From Paracoccaceae bacterium (GTDB lineage Bacteria > Pseudomonadota > Alphaproteobacteria > Rhodobacterales > Rhodobacteraceae), in assembly GCA_024742405.1 (NCBI GenBank), contig JANSYP010000002.1:62001-126000 (forward strand): 64,000 nucleotides of DNA, given 5' to 3'. Position 1 is the stretch's first letter; each line of letters starts with the position of its first letter. Below the pieces are notes generated by a model. That model saw only the letters and a program-made list of their open reading frames with translations, did no database searches and was not told the origin of the DNA. A program made the translations under genes and the position numbers. Positions 62,440-64,000 of the stretch are shown here, in pieces.

Positions 62440-63714
62440 CTACACGATACCGCCGCCTGCCCCGTTGACCGCCGGACGCTCGCCCGCGACGTGGGCGCGG
62501 TACCCGGACGCGCGGTACGTCGCGACAGGGTCAATCGCCGCGCCGCTTTCAAACCGCGCCATCGCGAGGATCGGTTCGACATCGGTGCGGAACCCCTGTT
62601 TGAGCGTCGCTGTCGCCATGAGCGCATCGTTTTCATCCTGAAATCCTGCGAGGGCCGCGCGATCCACCAGCAACGCTTGTGCACGAGCCCTCTGGACCTC
62701 GGTCGCCGAGACCATCAGACTTTCGATCGGGTCGGTCACATTGTGGCTTTGGTCCAGCATGTGCATCGGGTTGAGTTCCGGATCCGCCTCGGCCTCGACC
62801 AACTCGTTGAACACGAGAAACAACCGGTAGGGATCAACGCTGCCCGTGTCCAAGTCGTCGTCACCATACTTGCTGTCGTTGAAGTGGAACCCGCCCAGCT
62901 TGCCGAATTGCATCAACCGGGCGACGATCATCTCGATATTCACATTCGGGGCGTGGTGGCCAAGGTCCACCAGACACTTGGCCTTCTCCCCCATCTGCTG
63001 CGCGATCAGCAGGTTGGTGCCCCAGTCCTGCACGACGGTGGAGTAAAAGGCTGGTTCATACATCTTGTGTTCGGTCAGCAGAGTCCAATCGTCTGGCAGG
63101 GCTCCGTAAACCTGACTGGCCGCCTCAAGATAGCGTTCGAACTGCTTGGTCAGATTTGTCTGACCAGGAAAGTTGGACCCGTCGCCAACCCAGATCGTGA
63201 GCGCCTTTGACCCGATCTGTTGGCCCAGTTCGATACAGGCGATGTTGTGGTCCACCGCCTGCTGGCGCGTGGCGGCGTCCGTGTGCGAGAGCGACCCGAA
63301 CTTGTAACTGTGCGTCTGATCCGGCTGATCCTGGAACGTGTTGGAATTCATCGCATCGAACGTGAGCCCGACCTCTTCGGCCTTGCCGTTCAGATCGGCG
63401 GCGGGCTGTGCGTCCCACGGGATATGCAACGACACCGACGGCGTCGCGCGGGTCAGCTGATGGATCACACCGCAATCATCCATCTTGTCGAAAATGTCGC
63501 GTGGCTCGCCCGCGCCGGGGAACCGCGCGAACCGTGTGCCGCCTGTGCCGACGCCCCAGCTGGGCACGGCCACACCATGTGTGCCAACCATGGACTTGAT
63601 TGCGCCGATGTCGATCCCGCGCCTGTCCAGATGTTCCCCAAGTGCGTCATAGTCAGCCTTCAGGTTGGCAAGGACCGGCTCGTTGGCCTCGGCGATGAGG
63701 TCTGAATTGATCAT
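62440..63714 (-). CDS. rhaI: L-rhamnose isomerase (RhaI, alpha-proteobacterial/Pseudomonas type)
   Basis: 424 aa, right length for RhaI (TIM barrel). VPSWGVGTGGTRFARFPG, LHIPWD, TLLTEHKMYEPAFYSTVVQDWG (active-site residues), LVDLGHHAPNVNIEMIVARL, GGFHFNDSKYGDDDLD (metal-binding). Converts L-rhamnose to L-rhamnulose. Start at 63714. Lies 11 bp after the aldolase/dehydrogenase gene; both belong to a rhamnose operon that extends beyond the window. Confidence 0.93.
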   Translation of the reverse strand: MINSDLIAEANEPVLANLKADYDALGEHLDRRGIDIGAIKSMVGTHGVAVPSWGVGTGGTRFARFPGAGEPRDIFDKMDDCGVIHQLTRATPSVSLHIPWDAQPAADLNGKAEEVGLTFDAMNSNTFQDQPDQTHSYKFGSLSHTDAATRQQAVDHNIACIELGQQIGSKALTIWVGDGSNFPGQTNLTKQFERYLEAASQVYGALPDDWTLLTEHKMYEPAFYSTVVQDWGTNLLIAQQMGEKAKCLVDLGHHAPNVNIEMIVARLMQFGKLGGFHFNDSKYGDDDLDTGSVDPYRLFLVFNELVEAEADPELNPMHMLDQSHNVTDPIESLMVSATEVQRARAQALLVDRAALAGFQDENDALMATATLKQGFRTDVEPILAMARFESGAAIDPVATYRASGYRAHVAGERPAVNGAGGGIV

Positions 63715-63725
63715 GGTGCCGCTCC

Positions 63726-64000
63726 CTACCGTGTGAACGCCTGGACGTTGCCCGCGTCCACGTTGATGATGTTTCCGGTGGATTTGGCCGACCGATCGGA
63801 GGCCAGAAAATAGGCCGCCTCCGCAATGTCCTCGGGCAGCACCGAAAGCTTGAGCATGGACCTGTCGCGATACATCGCCTCCAGCCCGTCCTTGTCGGTG
63901 CCGTAGGTGCCCGCCCTCTGATCGAGCCATTCGCCCTGCCAGATCTTTGACCCCTTCAGGACCGCATCGGGGTTCACCACGTTCACCCGCACGCCCATCG
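63726..64000 (-). CDS. rhaD: Rhamnulose-1-phosphate aldolase/dehydrogenase (RhaD), 3'-end fragment
   Basis: Only the last 91 codons are in the window; the gene continues to the right. The fragment is the end of a short-chain-dehydrogenase domain: MGVRVNVVNPDAV, LSVLPEDIAEAAYFLASDRSAKSTGNIINVDAGNVQAFTR. In Rhodobacterales this tail belongs to the bifunctional rhamnulose-1-phosphate aldolase/lactaldehyde dehydrogenase found just upstream of rhaI. A single-domain SDR cannot be excluded from this fragment alone. Confidence 0.8.
   Translation of the reverse strand, partial: MGVRVNVVNPDAVLKGSKIWQGEWLDQRAGTYGTDKDGLEAMYRDRSMLKLSVLPEDIAEAAYFLASDRSAKSTGNIINVDAGNVQAFTR

Noticed and set aside
1-64000. 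CRISPR arrays, rRNA genes, riboswitches, intact prophage or integrase
   Set aside because: None seen; the only structured short repeat array is the three-copy 11-bp repeat at 8389-8421.

Overview
This window looks like the chromosome of a GC-rich alphaproteobacterium of the Rhodobacteraceae (Roseobacter group). The evidence is the petA-petB-petC bc1 operon order, an MtaB-DapF pair, a hisC-tyrosine-dehydrogenase-extensin string, an HU/AMP nucleosidase neighbourhood, RhaI/RhaD-type rhamnose genes and many ABC importers for peptides and amino acids. A BciB-like divinyl reductase runs off the left edge, so the organism may be an aerobic anoxygenic phototroph. That last point is inference from one partial gene.

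Layout. 0-9.7 kb: bciB-like gene (partial), a PhoX phosphatase with a candidate Pho box, an orphan error-prone polymerase DnaE2 that lacks the usual C-terminal OB region, a periplasmic rhodanese with a 1-Cys peroxiredoxin, and a winged-helix/TPR regulator. 9.7-39 kb is accessory and metabolic: (i) a DeoR regulator divergent from a nine-kb operon encoding an IMPase-like phosphatase, a peptide-type ABC importer, an M20 amidase and two choline-kinase-like enzymes; (ii) a decayed strip with an IS3 orfA remnant; (iii) a seven-gene minus-strand operon amiC-amiR-ABC-fmdA-ATPase, whose leader carries an intrinsic terminator upstream of amiC; (iv) an alpha/beta-hydrolase without a serine nucleophile; (v) a FadR-type regulator divergent from an amino-acid ABC importer and a class V aminotransferase. 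A tRNA-Lys gene at 39.0 kb closes this part.

39-64 kb is mostly housekeeping: dapF-mtaB-GST, an outer-membrane barrel protein, petABC, DUF2267/DUF998, aroC, thioredoxin-CcdA, an EamA transporter, HU, AMP nucleosidase, a MotA/TolQ-like channel with a very long coiled-coil OmpA partner plus ChaC, a DUF2125 protein, rpsD, YceI, hisC, arogenate/prephenate dehydrogenase, an extensin-like protein, and the end of a rhamnose catabolic operon.

The strongest candidate for something new is the leader of the amiC-amiR operon. The second gene encodes an ANTAR RNA-binding antiterminator, and the leader contains a terminator hairpin whose 5' arm can instead pair into an upstream hairpin. This suggests amide-triggered, self-controlled antitermination of an import-and-hydrolysis pathway. 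The second candidate is the DeoR/kinase/amidase operon, whose fused ABC ATPase has one nucleotide-binding half that lost its Q-loop Gln, Walker B Glu and H-loop His. All functions come from reading motifs; no searches were run.
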